From Neobacillus niacini NBRC 15566 (lineage in GTDB: Bacteria > Bacillota > Bacilli > Bacillales > Cytobacillaceae): 64,000 bases of DNA. The position numbers and the translations under genes were made by a program. Numbering within the stretch: position 1 is the first letter of the stretch; the number at the start of each line of letters is the position of its first letter. The stretch lies in contig NZ_BCVA01000007.1 in NCBI RefSeq assembly GCF_001591505.1, positions 1 through 64,000 of the forward strand, read 5' to 3'. This document shows, in pieces, positions 49,836 through 58,713 of the stretch. Below the pieces are notes generated by a model. It saw nothing but the letters and a program-made list of their open reading frames with translations, did not search any database and was not told the DNA's origin.

Positions 49836-50624
49836 GTGGCGTATCAAACAATTATTCTTGAAAGAAGAAATCAAACAGCTTGGATTTATTTGAATCGACC
49901 AGACGATATGAATTCTATATCTATCACTTTGTTGAAAGAATTGTCGGCAGTTCTAAAAGAGGTTGAACAAGATGATTCAGTCCGAGTGATTGTTTTATCG
50001 GGCAAAGAGAAAGCGTTTTGTGCAGGAGCAGATTTGAAAGAACTACTTGGGGATTTAGAAAAAAAGCCAGATGGGCAAAAGGGCTTGCTAGATTTAGCAG
50101 GGGGAATTTTTGAAGTGTTAAATGATTTATCTAAGCCATTAATCGCTGCTTTAAATGGGATTACATTGGCAGGCGGCTTGGAAATTGCGATGACGGCAGA
50201 TATTATTATTGCCTCCGAAAAAGCAAAGATTGGCGACGCCCACGCTAATTTTGGCGTGCTGCCTGGAGGTGGCGGGGCTGTAAGGCTGCCACGAAAAATA
50301 GGGATGAATCGGGCAAAATATTTGTTATTTACCGGTGACTTTATTCCAGCTCAGCAAATGAAGGAATATGGATTGGTAAATGAGGTGGTTCCAGCAGAAG
50401 ACTTGGAGAGAGTCGTACAGGAAATAGCAGACAAGATTTCAGCGAAGAGTCCGCTTGTATTAAGAGAAATGAAAAGTCTGGCAAATGATGGACAAGAACA
50501 ACCACTTGAAATTGCTTTAAGACAAGAGTTATTGGCCCTAAAGAATCACACACGGTCATATGATTTCCATGAAGGTTTAGCAGCATTTGCAGAAAAAAGA
50601 AAACCAAATTTTAAAGGGTTTTAA
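49836..50624 (+). CDS. enoyl-CoA hydratase/isomerase
   Basis: A 262-residue crotonase-fold enzyme. The oxyanion-hole segments are AFCAGADLKELL (about 61-72) and NGITLAGGLEIAM (about 107-119); the second catalytic region is DAHANFGVLPGGGGAVRL, with the later glutamate position of classical hydratases not conserved as such. Start GTG 49836 after GGGTGAGGG. Second gene of the sigma-54 operon. Confidence 0.88.
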   Translation: MAYQTIILERRNQTAWIYLNRPDDMNSISITLLKELSAVLKEVEQDDSVRVIVLSGKEKAFCAGADLKELLGDLEKKPDGQKGLLDLAGGIFEVLNDLSKPLIAALNGITLAGGLEIAMTADIIIASEKAKIGDAHANFGVLPGGGGAVRLPRKIGMNRAKYLLFTGDFIPAQQMKEYGLVNEVVPAEDLERVVQEIADKISAKSPLVLREMKSLANDGQEQPLEIALRQELLALKNHTRSYDFHEGLAAFAEKRKPNFKGF

Positions 50625-50627
50625 TCT

Positions 50628-50721
50628 GATTGTTCTCGTAATTAGGGGAATCTAGTATTACGGGAACAATCCTGATCAGATTGTTCCCGTAATTGGGGAA
50701 GCATGTTTTATGGGAACAATC
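50628..50721. repeat. two tandem palindromic repeats between convergent genes
   Basis: Unit 1: GATTGTTCTCGTAAT (50628-50642) with ATTACGGGAACAATC (50657-50671). Unit 2: GATTGTTCCCGTAAT (50679-50693) with ATGGGAACAATC (50710-50721). The two hairpins have a 51-base period and near-identical arms. They probably stop transcription from both sides and look like copies of an interspersed palindromic repeat. The remaining bases to 50797 hold no gene. Confidence 0.75.
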
Positions 50722-50797
50722 CCAGTAAAAGGTAAGGCTAAACGAATGAATGCTCAGCCTCACTTTCCATGTTTGAGCCATATGCATAGTTTGGTAA

Positions 50798-52528
50798 TTA
50801 AATAGTTTCGTTCAATTGATATTTTTTCATTTTCGCATAGAGCCATGGACGGCTGATTCCAAGAATTTCACTAGCTTTGGTTTTATTACCTTTTGCATCC
50901 TTTAAGGCTGAGAGGATCATATCTTTTTCAGTGGTAACCATTCTATCTTTATAGGTGGAGAGTGTTGGTTGAGAAACAAGTACTTCCTGAGTGAAAGAAT
51001 CGAATGTAGGAATCTCGTCTCCATCAATATAGTCCCCCGTTTTTAAATTTGCTGCTCGTTCTAGAACATTTTGCAATTCTCTCACGTTACCCGGCCATGA
51101 ATGCTTCATTAGTTTTGTTACAGCAGAATGGGTAACACCCTTAATGTAAAATCCACTTTGGTTCAAACGTCTAATAATCGTATGAATGACATCAGGTAAA
51201 TCTTCCATTCTTTCTCTTAAAGGCGGTATATTTAAACGCATGATATTTAATCGATAGTATAAGTCTTCTCTAAACTTTCCTTCCGCAACTAATTGTTCAA
51301 TATTCTGATTCGTGGCAGCGATAATTTTCGTACTTAAATGAATTGTTTTTGAACTGCCAATTGGCTGAAATTCTTTTTCTTGTAGAACGCGTAGGATCTT
51401 TGTCTGAAGAGGGAGCGACATATCCCCAATTTCATCCAAAAAGATAGTCCCATTTTGTGCAAGTTCAAATTTGCCCTTCATGCCGCCTTTTTTGGCACCA
51501 GTAAAGGCTCCATCCGCATAGCCAAAAAATTCAGATTCAAGGAGTTCTGGTGGGATTGCTGCACAATTGACTTGAACAAAGGAACCGGTTTGTCCTGAGG
51601 CAGCGTGAATTCCTTGGGCAAATAACTCTTTACCCGTCCCGCTTTCCCCAATAATTAATACGGTAGACATGCTTTTAGAAGCTAAATTTGCCTCATGCTT
51701 CACTTTCCGTAAAGCCTCGGATTCCCCAGCAATATCGAAAAATGTATATTTTGTCCCTTTCATTTCATGGATTTCATTTTGATAGTAAGAAATCTGTTTT
51801 TCAAGCTTTTTTACTTTCGTTAAGGCTTCATGTAACTGAGTTAATCCGCGAAAAGTCACTTTACAAATGGCACTAATGACTTCACCGTTTTCTTTAATCG
51901 GCAGAATCGAAATGAGAGATTGATAACCTTCGATAATTTGCGGTGAATTGTGAATGCTAATCCCGTTTTTTATGACACTTTCAATATCCAACTCAGGGAA
52001 TAAATCGGTGGTACGTCTATGTAATACATCTTTAACATTTAAACCAAATAAGTCGGTAAAACCTTTATTAATCATTGTAATCTCAGCTTTTTTATTCACT
52101 AGGATAATCGCGTCATAGGCGATCTCGAGAACAGAAGATAATTGATTGTAAACAATATTATAGGATGACAGTAGTTGTTTAGTAGAAACCACACCCACGG
52201 GTTCCATTTCATTATTTAAAACCGGTGCATGTCCAACATTATGTTTTAAAAGCAGGCGCCTAGTATCCTCTACACTATCATTTGGATGAAGATAGATAGG
52301 GTTAGGGGTATAGTATGGATCGATAGTTGTATCAAAGGATGAAATCGTGATGAGGAGTTGAAAAATCTTATTCTTCGTAATAATTCCAATTAGTTTATTA
52401 GATTCATCTACTACAGGAAGTATATGGGAGTGTGTTTTGGTAAACATGGAGTGGACGTCTTTTAATGTCTGATCTTTCGTGCAACATAAAAAATCTGTTG
52501 TCATGAGATCGGAAATGAACAATTTCAT
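50798..52528 (-). CDS. sigma-54-dependent activator with CBS pair, PAS, AAA+ and Fis-type HTH
   Basis: About 576 residues. Two CBS domains (about 1-125), a PAS domain (about 130-240), a coiled linker, the AAA+ sigma-54 interaction domain with Walker A GESGTGKELFAQ, the sigma-54 contact loop GAFTGA and Walker B FLDEIGD, and a C-terminal Fis-like helix-turn-helix (NKTKASEILGISRPWLYAKM). ATG 52528 is chosen over 52549 because a -10 TATAAT overlaps the latter. It sits between two sigma-54 operons of acyl-CoA catabolism and is their likely activator. The CBS or PAS domains may bind nucleotides or an acyl-CoA-related signal. Confidence 0.93.
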   Translation of the reverse strand: MKLFISDLMTTDFLCCTKDQTLKDVHSMFTKTHSHILPVVDESNKLIGIITKNKIFQLLITISSFDTTIDPYYTPNPIYLHPNDSVEDTRRLLLKHNVGHAPVLNNEMEPVGVVSTKQLLSSYNIVYNQLSSVLEIAYDAIILVNKKAEITMINKGFTDLFGLNVKDVLHRRTTDLFPELDIESVIKNGISIHNSPQIIEGYQSLISILPIKENGEVISAICKVTFRGLTQLHEALTKVKKLEKQISYYQNEIHEMKGTKYTFFDIAGESEALRKVKHEANLASKSMSTVLIIGESGTGKELFAQGIHAASGQTGSFVQVNCAAIPPELLESEFFGYADGAFTGAKKGGMKGKFELAQNGTIFLDEIGDMSLPLQTKILRVLQEKEFQPIGSSKTIHLSTKIIAATNQNIEQLVAEGKFREDLYYRLNIMRLNIPPLRERMEDLPDVIHTIIRRLNQSGFYIKGVTHSAVTKLMKHSWPGNVRELQNVLERAANLKTGDYIDGDEIPTFDSFTQEVLVSQPTLSTYKDRMVTTEKDMILSALKDAKGNKTKASEILGISRPWLYAKMKKYQLNETI

Positions 52529-52547
52529 CAGCCCTTTTTTAACTCTC

Positions 52548-52575
52548 ATTATAACAGGAAAATCTAAAATGTTAA
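52548..52575 (-). promoter_or_regulatory. sigma-A promoter of the sigma-54 activator gene
   Basis: On the minus strand: TTAACA (plus-strand 52570-52575), a 16-base spacer, TATAAT (plus-strand 52548-52553), about 20 bases before the start at 52528. A degenerate copy of the putative activator site (TTGTTAATACTTTTACA, near 52583) lies just upstream, which suggests autoregulation. Confidence 0.7.
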
Positions 52576-52618
52576 CAGAAGGTTGTTAATACTTTTACAA
52601 TTTACAATTTACAATTTT

Positions 52619-52637
52619 TTGTTAACAATACTTTACA
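52619..52637. promoter_or_regulatory. candidate upstream activator site, identical to 49282-49300
   Basis: TTGTTAACAATACTTTACA, an exact 19-base copy of the element upstream of the first sigma-54 promoter. It ends 40 bases before the -24/-12 promoter at 52678. Confidence 0.7.
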
Positions 52638-52677
52638 CATGGAAGAAAAAACGGTCGATTTAATAACATTTAATACA

Positions 52678-52693
52678 TGGCATAGAAATTGCA
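52678..52693 (+). promoter_or_regulatory. sigma-54 (-24/-12) promoter of the acyl-CoA catabolic operon
   Basis: TGGCAT-AGAAA-TTGCA, one mismatch from the consensus, 38 bases before the acyl-CoA dehydrogenase start. Confidence 0.85.
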
Positions 52694-52731
52694 TTAGATA
52701 TTGATAGAAAACTTGAACAGGAGGAGAAAGG

Positions 52732-53892
52732 ATGACTCACTCAGTAGCAATTGAAGAAGAAATTACACTATTTAAAAAAACAATTGAAGCCTTTGCGAAA
52801 AAGGAAATCGAACCATATTACAGCCAGTGGGAAGAAGATGGAATCATTCCAAGATCACTTTGGAAAAAGCTTGGGGAAGCTGGGTTCCTTTGTGTGGATC
52901 TTCCTGAGCAATATGGCGGACTAGGAGCCCCCTTACATTTTGCCATGAGTATTGTAGATGAATTCAGCCGACTAGGATTCAGTTCCGTCTCAGGAAATTT
53001 AGCTGTCCATTCTAATATTGTCGCCCATTACATCCTTAATGCGGGTTCAGAGGAACAGAAAACCCACTATTTACCGAAAATGGTTTCCGGTGACTTTATA
53101 GGGGCCATTGCGATGACAGAGCCAGGTGCTGGGAGCGACCTTCAAGGAATAAAAACAACGGCAGTCAAAAATACATCTACGGGTGAATATGTGATCAATG
53201 GTTCCAAAACATTTATTTCGAATGGCCAGAATTTTGATTTTGTGATTGTTGTGGCGAAGACGAACCAAGCACTTCCTGCTTCAAAAGGGACAACACTCTT
53301 TATCGTTGATGGGGACAGTAAAGGCCTAACGAAAGGAAAGAAATTAAAGAAAATTGGACTACACTCTGCAGATACGTCTGAATTATTTTTAGAAGAGGTT
53401 AGAGCGGACCACCGTCAAATATTAGGTGAGCTTGACAATGGATTTATAACCTTAATGCGTGAATTACCCCGTGAACGGACGACTCTTGCAGTAGGGGCAT
53501 GTGGAGCAATGGAGGGTGCATTAGAATTGACGATTCAATACATACACGAAAGGGAGGTCTTTGGAAAACCATTAAGCCAGCTGCAAGTGATTCGCCACAA
53601 AATCGCCGAAATGACAACAGAAGCAAAAGTGAATCGTGCCTATGTGAATCAATGTCTGGCTTTGTTAGAGAGAAACCAATTGTCAACAGTTGATGCTAGT
53701 ATCGCGAAATTATCAACTACAGAAGCTCAAGGCAGAATTGCCGATGGCTGTCTACAATTGTTTGGCGGTTACGGTTATATGGAAGAATACCCGATATCAA
53801 GAGCCTTCACCGATGCAAGGGTACAGCGAATTTATGGCGGGACGTCTGAAATTATGAAGGAAATCATTAGTAAAGATGTATTAGGAAAATAA
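52732..53892 (+). CDS. acyl-CoA dehydrogenase
   Basis: A 386-residue FAD enzyme catalysing alpha,beta-desaturation of an acyl-CoA. Signature regions are AMTEPGAGSDLQGIKT (about 124-139), TFISNGQNFD, and the C-terminal YGGTSEIMKEIISK. The catalytic glutamate is probably in the QLFGGYGYMEEYPISR region. GAGGAGAAAGG precedes the ATG. First gene of the second sigma-54 operon. Confidence 0.92.
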   Translation: MTHSVAIEEEITLFKKTIEAFAKKEIEPYYSQWEEDGIIPRSLWKKLGEAGFLCVDLPEQYGGLGAPLHFAMSIVDEFSRLGFSSVSGNLAVHSNIVAHYILNAGSEEQKTHYLPKMVSGDFIGAIAMTEPGAGSDLQGIKTTAVKNTSTGEYVINGSKTFISNGQNFDFVIVVAKTNQALPASKGTTLFIVDGDSKGLTKGKKLKKIGLHSADTSELFLEEVRADHRQILGELDNGFITLMRELPRERTTLAVGACGAMEGALELTIQYIHEREVFGKPLSQLQVIRHKIAEMTTEAKVNRAYVNQCLALLERNQLSTVDASIAKLSTTEAQGRIADGCLQLFGGYGYMEEYPISRAFTDARVQRIYGGTSEIMKEIISKDVLGK

Positions 53893-53908
53893 GAAAGGAG
53901 GATTGAAT

Positions 53909-55123
53909 ATGGGAATCTTGAACGGATTGAAAGTATTGGATTTTACGACGCTTTTACCAGGACCATTTGCAACGATGATGTTGGCCGATATGGGAGCGGA
54001 AGTGATTAAAGTGGAATCACCTGATCGTGTGGATTTAGCAAAACACCTGCCGCCCATGGATGGAGGGGTTTCGGCGTTGTTTGGACAGCTGCAACGCTCC
54101 AAGCGGTCACTTGCCCTAGACTTAAAGCAAAGTGAATCAAGAGAAATCATCTATCAATTAATACAGGAATATGACATTGTTGTTGAGCAGTTTCGCCCCG
54201 GCGTCATGGATAAATTAGGGATTGGTTATGAAAAGCTGAAGGAAGTCAATCCAAGGATGATTTATTGCTCCATTACGGGATATGGACAAACAGGACCACT
54301 GCGCAATCGGGCAGGACATGATAATAACTATTTAGCTATAGCAGGTGCAGCTAGCTACTCCTCTAGGAAAAATGAAGCCCCTGTTCCTGCGGGAATTCAG
54401 GTTGCCGATCTAGCAGGAGGCTCATTGCCATCCGTCATTGGGATACTCTCTGCAGTATATCACCGCGAAAAAACAGGTGAAGGCCAGTACATTGATATCA
54501 GCATGACGGATGCCGTATTTTCCTTAAATGCCATGTATGGAACTGGCTATTTAGCCGGAGGAAGAGAACCTGAACCCGAATCAGAGCTGCTAAATGGCGG
54601 ATCCTTTTATGATTACTATGAAACGCTGGATCATCGCTATTTATCCGTTGGCAGTCTGGAACCCCAATTTCAAGCAAGATTATGTCAATTAATTGGAGAT
54701 CCTAATCTAGTAAAACTTAGCAGCAGTCAGAAACTGGAGGAACAACAAGAGTTTAAAAGAATCCTAACAGAGGCGATTAAACAGAAATCGTTTGAGGAAT
54801 GGCTGACCATTATTGGGGATGATTTTGATGGCTGCGTGGAACCGGTGTTGAAATTTTCGGAAGCAGTAAATCATCCGCAAATACAGGGAAGGAACATGGT
54901 GGTTTCAGTACCGAAGCCAAAAGGGGGTACCCAAAAGCAGATTGCCTTACCTATTAAATTTTCAACTCAGCCTCCAGAATATCGATTTACAGGTGTGCCA
55001 ACAGGAACACATACGGGTGAAATTTTAACAGAGATTGGTTTGGATTCGCAGGCAATTGAGGTACTTGCAGATAAAGGAGTATTTGGAAAACAACTAAAAA
55101 GTAAAGGAGATTTAAGAGTATGA
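53909..55123 (+). CDS. CaiB/BaiF-family CoA transferase, alpha-methylacyl-CoA racemase-like
   Basis: A 404-residue type III CoA-transferase-fold protein. It begins MGILNGLKVLDFTTLLPGPF; ATG 53909 has AAGGAGG 7 bases upstream, so the TTG at 53903 is rejected. The GHDNNYLAIAGA segment closely resembles GHDINYLALSG of alpha-methylacyl-CoA racemases, where the His acts as base, so racemisation of 2-methylacyl-CoA is more likely than CoA transfer. It overlaps the next gene by ATGA. Confidence 0.85.
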   Translation: MGILNGLKVLDFTTLLPGPFATMMLADMGAEVIKVESPDRVDLAKHLPPMDGGVSALFGQLQRSKRSLALDLKQSESREIIYQLIQEYDIVVEQFRPGVMDKLGIGYEKLKEVNPRMIYCSITGYGQTGPLRNRAGHDNNYLAIAGAASYSSRKNEAPVPAGIQVADLAGGSLPSVIGILSAVYHREKTGEGQYIDISMTDAVFSLNAMYGTGYLAGGREPEPESELLNGGSFYDYYETLDHRYLSVGSLEPQFQARLCQLIGDPNLVKLSSSQKLEEQQEFKRILTEAIKQKSFEEWLTIIGDDFDGCVEPVLKFSEAVNHPQIQGRNMVVSVPKPKGGTQKQIALPIKFSTQPPEYRFTGVPTGTHTGEILTEIGLDSQAIEVLADKGVFGKQLKSKGDLRV

Positions 55124-55890
55124 ATTTACAAGATAAAGTAGCAGTGGTAACTGGTGGAGCGTCAGGTTTGGGATTAGCGACCGTAACAAGATTAGTAGAG
55201 AAGGGTGCTAAGGTTGTCATCTTTGATTTAAACGAAGCGAAAGCAAAGGAAGCAGTCGACCAATTAGGTGAGAATGTGCAGTATGCATTAGTGAATGTGG
55301 CCGATGAAGAATCTGTTCAGAAGGGTATCAACCAAACCATTGATGCGTTTGGAGCCATTCATATCTGTGTAAACTGCGCAGGTGTTGGTACACCAGGGAA
55401 AACGATTGGAAAAAAAGGTGTGTTACCGCTTGAGGATTTTAATAAGGTCGTAGGGATTAACTTAATCGGTACCTTTAATGTATTAAGACTAGCCGCGAAT
55501 GAAATGAAAAATAATGAACCACTCACTGAATCTGGTGAAAGAGGCGTTATTATCAATACTGCTTCGGTGGCAGCCTTTGATGGTCAAATGGGGCAGGCGG
55601 CATACGGTGCAAGTAAAGCAGGCGTGGCTGGAATGACGTTACCTGTTTCAAGGGATTTATCGGGATTTGGCATTCGTGTCAACACAATCGCTCCTGGTTT
55701 ATTTATGACACCTATGGCCAATACATTACCTGAAAAAGTGATTGAGAAGTTAGCGAGCAGTGTGGAATTTCCAAAGCGATTAGGGCACCCATCTGAATAT
55801 GCGGAGTTAGCGACGTTTATGATGGAACATGAATATTTGAATGGGGAAGTGATTCGTTTAGATGGCGGAATTCGGATGTCCCCTCGTTAA
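55120..55890 (+). CDS. SDR dehydrogenase, 3-hydroxyacyl-CoA dehydrogenase type II (HSD10)-like
   Basis: A 256-residue short-chain dehydrogenase: cofactor motif TGGASGLGLA, catalytic Ser in NTASVAAFDG and YxxxK in AAYGASKAG, structural NCAGV. The insert PGKTIGKKGVLPLEDFNKV and the C-terminal PKRLGHPSEYAEL match HSD17B10-like enzymes, which oxidise (2-methyl-)3-hydroxyacyl-CoA. Translation coupled to the racemase-like gene. Confidence 0.88.
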   Translation: MNLQDKVAVVTGGASGLGLATVTRLVEKGAKVVIFDLNEAKAKEAVDQLGENVQYALVNVADEESVQKGINQTIDAFGAIHICVNCAGVGTPGKTIGKKGVLPLEDFNKVVGINLIGTFNVLRLAANEMKNNEPLTESGERGVIINTASVAAFDGQMGQAAYGASKAGVAGMTLPVSRDLSGFGIRVNTIAPGLFMTPMANTLPEKVIEKLASSVEFPKRLGHPSEYAELATFMMEHEYLNGEVIRLDGGIRMSPR

Positions 55891-55928
55891 AATCTAGCAA
55901 CTTTAAAACGAATGAAGGAGGTAATGGT

Positions 55929-57107
55929 GTGACAAGTCAAGCAAATGTGATTGGTGTCTCGATGGTGAAGTTTGAGAAGCCAGGTAAAAATGAACCATAT
56001 GAAAACATGGCACAAAAGGCAATCACTGGTGCCCTAAAAGACTCAGGAATTGATTTATCTCAAGTGGACCAGGCTTATTCCAGCTATGTTTATGGCGACA
56101 GCACCTGTGGTCAAACGGCCCTTTATCAAGTGGGAATGACAGGAATACCAATTATAAATCTCAATAATAATTGTTCTTCTGGTTCTACTGCCCTTTATAT
56201 GGCACGGCAAGCGGTGGAATCAGGAGGAGCAGAATGTGTCTTGGCCTTTGGATTTGAAGAAATGAAGCCGGGTGCCTTAGGAGAAAATTGGAGTGACCGA
56301 ACCTCGCCATTCCAATGGATATATAACCGTTTTGAGGAATTAAACCCAGAATTACCGGATGGACCTGTTGCCTTAAAAGTTTTTGGGGCAGCAGGATTGG
56401 AATACTTGAAAAAATATGATGCCAATCCTGATATTTTCGGGAAGGTAGCTGTTAAATCGAGGAAACATGCTGTTCATAATCCTTATTCTCTGTTTACAAA
56501 AGAGCTCCATTTAGATGAGGTCATGAATTCTCCCGTGATCTACCCAGGACTGACTAGGTTTATGGCGTGTCCTCCTACATGTGGGGCAGCAGCGGTGATT
56601 GTTTGCAGTGATTCTTTTGCAAAAAAACATAGTATCAATCATGGAGTTAAAATCGTTGCTCAATCGATGACCACCGATACACCGGAAAGCTATCAAGATA
56701 ATCTACGCTTGGTTGGCAGCGGGATGACAGCTCGTGCTGCGAAACAGGTTTATGAAAAAGCGGGTATCGGTCCAGAAGATGTGGATGTAATAGAGCTTCA
56801 CGATTGCTTTACCCCAAATGAAGTGATTACTTATGAGGCATTGGGACTTTGTGGTGTTGGAGAAGCTGAGAAATTTATTAATGACGAGGATAATACGTAT
56901 GGAGGAAAATACGTTATCAATCCTTCTGGCGGATTAATGTCAAAAGGACATCCGCTTGGTGCCACAGGTTTGGCTCAATGTACAGAATTGGTTTGGCATT
57001 TGCGCGGGCAGGCGGGGCAGAGACAAGTAGAAGGAGCACGTACGGCGCTTCAACATAATTTAGGACTTGGCGGGGCATGTGTTGTCACTGTATATCAAAA
57101 GATCTAA
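55929..57107 (+). CDS. thiolase, SCP2/lipid-transfer type
   Basis: A 392-residue thiolase-fold enzyme of the SCP2-thiolase group. Nucleophile Cys in NLNNNCSSGSTAL (about residue 83), HDCFTPNE replacing the usual histidine region, and GHPLGATGLAQ near the C-terminus. GTG 55929 is preceded by AAGGAGGTAATG. SCP2-type thiolases cleave 3-oxo-2-methylacyl-CoA, in agreement with the racemase-like neighbour. Confidence 0.9.
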   Translation: MTSQANVIGVSMVKFEKPGKNEPYENMAQKAITGALKDSGIDLSQVDQAYSSYVYGDSTCGQTALYQVGMTGIPIINLNNNCSSGSTALYMARQAVESGGAECVLAFGFEEMKPGALGENWSDRTSPFQWIYNRFEELNPELPDGPVALKVFGAAGLEYLKKYDANPDIFGKVAVKSRKHAVHNPYSLFTKELHLDEVMNSPVIYPGLTRFMACPPTCGAAAVIVCSDSFAKKHSINHGVKIVAQSMTTDTPESYQDNLRLVGSGMTARAAKQVYEKAGIGPEDVDVIELHDCFTPNEVITYEALGLCGVGEAEKFINDEDNTYGGKYVINPSGGLMSKGHPLGATGLAQCTELVWHLRGQAGQRQVEGARTALQHNLGLGGACVVTVYQKI

Positions 57108-57137
57108 TAATTTTTTTATAAGTGGAGGCGTGAAGGG

Positions 57138-58682
57138 ATGAATATTGTAAATACTTTGGTTCAAAACACGTCAAGACACCCAGAGAAAATGGCACTTACT
57201 TTTGAAAATCGATCGTATACGTACAGTGAATTTAATAAACTTGTGAACCGATTTGCGAATGGTCTACTAATTCAAGGTGTGAAAAAGGGAGAAAAAATTG
57301 CTCTAATGATGAAAAACTCAGATTCCTTTGCCATTGCCTATTATGCATGTGCCAAAATTGGTGCAGTAATTGTACCCATGAACTTTCGTTTAGTTGAACG
57401 AGAAGTGAGTTATATTTTAGACCAATCTGACAGTGTACTTGTCATTTGTGATCAAGAGTATGAAGCACTTGTTCAAGAAGCCAAAAGTGGAATTTCGCAT
57501 GTTCGACAAGTGATTACGGTTGAAAAACCTACCATCATTGGAAATTTGTCCATTGAGGCTGTCCTATCTGATAAAGATGATGAGCCACCGATTGAAATAA
57601 AAAACACAGATGATCTTCATATTTTATATACATCGGGAACAACAGGTAATCCAAAGGGTGCAGTTTTTGATCATCAACGAGTTACCAATGTGATTGTGTC
57701 CTTGATGGGGACATTAGGGTATCATTCTGAGGAAAAATTTATCCATATAGCACCGCTTTTTCATGCGGCACAATTGGTCATTTGTTTAACAAGCAGTTTA
57801 TTCATAGGTGCTTCCAACGTGATTCACCGTGAATTTAATCCTACTGCCATTTTCCGGGATATCGAGAAATATAAAATATCTACTTTTTTTGCTGTGCCGA
57901 CCATGTATATGTTTTTACTGCAATTCCCTGATAAAGATCAATATGACGTTTCTTCCATTAAACGTTTTCTTTACGGCGCCGCACCTATGTCAGGTGATCA
58001 AGTGAAAGCGTGTATGTCATTTTTTAAGTCACAAAATTTTTATAGTTTATGTGGATTAACAGAAGCAGGTCCTTCAGGTATTTATTTATCACCCGAAGAC
58101 CATCAAACAAAAGTCGGTTCAGCCGGAAAAAATGCACTGTTTTTAAATGAAGTGAAATTAGTCGCTCCTAATGGGCAGGAAACAAAACCAGGTGAAGTAG
58201 GGGAACTCACTTTTAAAGGTCGGACAATCATGAAAGAGTATTATAAAAAACCGAAGGAAACAGCAGAAACGATTCGGGATGGGTGGCTGCATACGGGTGA
58301 TTTAGGCATAAAAGATGAGGATGGTTATGTATATATTGTTGACAGAAGTAAGGACATGATTATAACAGGCGGGGAAAACGTTTATTCCGTGGAGGTTGAG
58401 AACGTTTTACATTCACATCCACAAATCCAAGATGTTGCGATCATCGGGTCACCTGATCCTGAATGGGGAGAAGTAGTAACGGCTGTGATTGTGCGAAAAA
58501 CAGGGAAAACGATAGATCAAACAGAGTTAGAAGCGTTTTGCAGAAGACATTTATCTGCTTATAAAATACCGAGAAAAGTAATCTTTAAAGATGAACTGCC
58601 TCGAAATGCTTCAGGAAAATTGTTGAAATTCAGGCTTCGGGAAACCATCAACAACGTAAACCCGAATTACGCGGCTAAATAA
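57138..58682 (+). CDS. acyl-CoA synthetase (AMP-forming), first of three
   Basis: A 514-residue ANL-superfamily ligase activating a carboxylic acid to its CoA thioester. P-loop YTSGTTGNPKGA (about 166-177), the GLTEAGPSG motif, HTGDLG, and the C-terminal catalytic lysine in RNASGKLLK. AGTGGAGGCG precedes the ATG. It is 30 bases after the thiolase. Confidence 0.9.
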   Translation: MNIVNTLVQNTSRHPEKMALTFENRSYTYSEFNKLVNRFANGLLIQGVKKGEKIALMMKNSDSFAIAYYACAKIGAVIVPMNFRLVEREVSYILDQSDSVLVICDQEYEALVQEAKSGISHVRQVITVEKPTIIGNLSIEAVLSDKDDEPPIEIKNTDDLHILYTSGTTGNPKGAVFDHQRVTNVIVSLMGTLGYHSEEKFIHIAPLFHAAQLVICLTSSLFIGASNVIHREFNPTAIFRDIEKYKISTFFAVPTMYMFLLQFPDKDQYDVSSIKRFLYGAAPMSGDQVKACMSFFKSQNFYSLCGLTEAGPSGIYLSPEDHQTKVGSAGKNALFLNEVKLVAPNGQETKPGEVGELTFKGRTIMKEYYKKPKETAETIRDGWLHTGDLGIKDEDGYVYIVDRSKDMIITGGENVYSVEVENVLHSHPQIQDVAIIGSPDPEWGEVVTAVIVRKTGKTIDQTELEAFCRRHLSAYKIPRKVIFKDELPRNASGKLLKFRLRETINNVNPNYAAK

Positions 58683-58713
58683 GTAAGAAGCGTTAGAAGA
58701 AGGAGTGGAAAAA

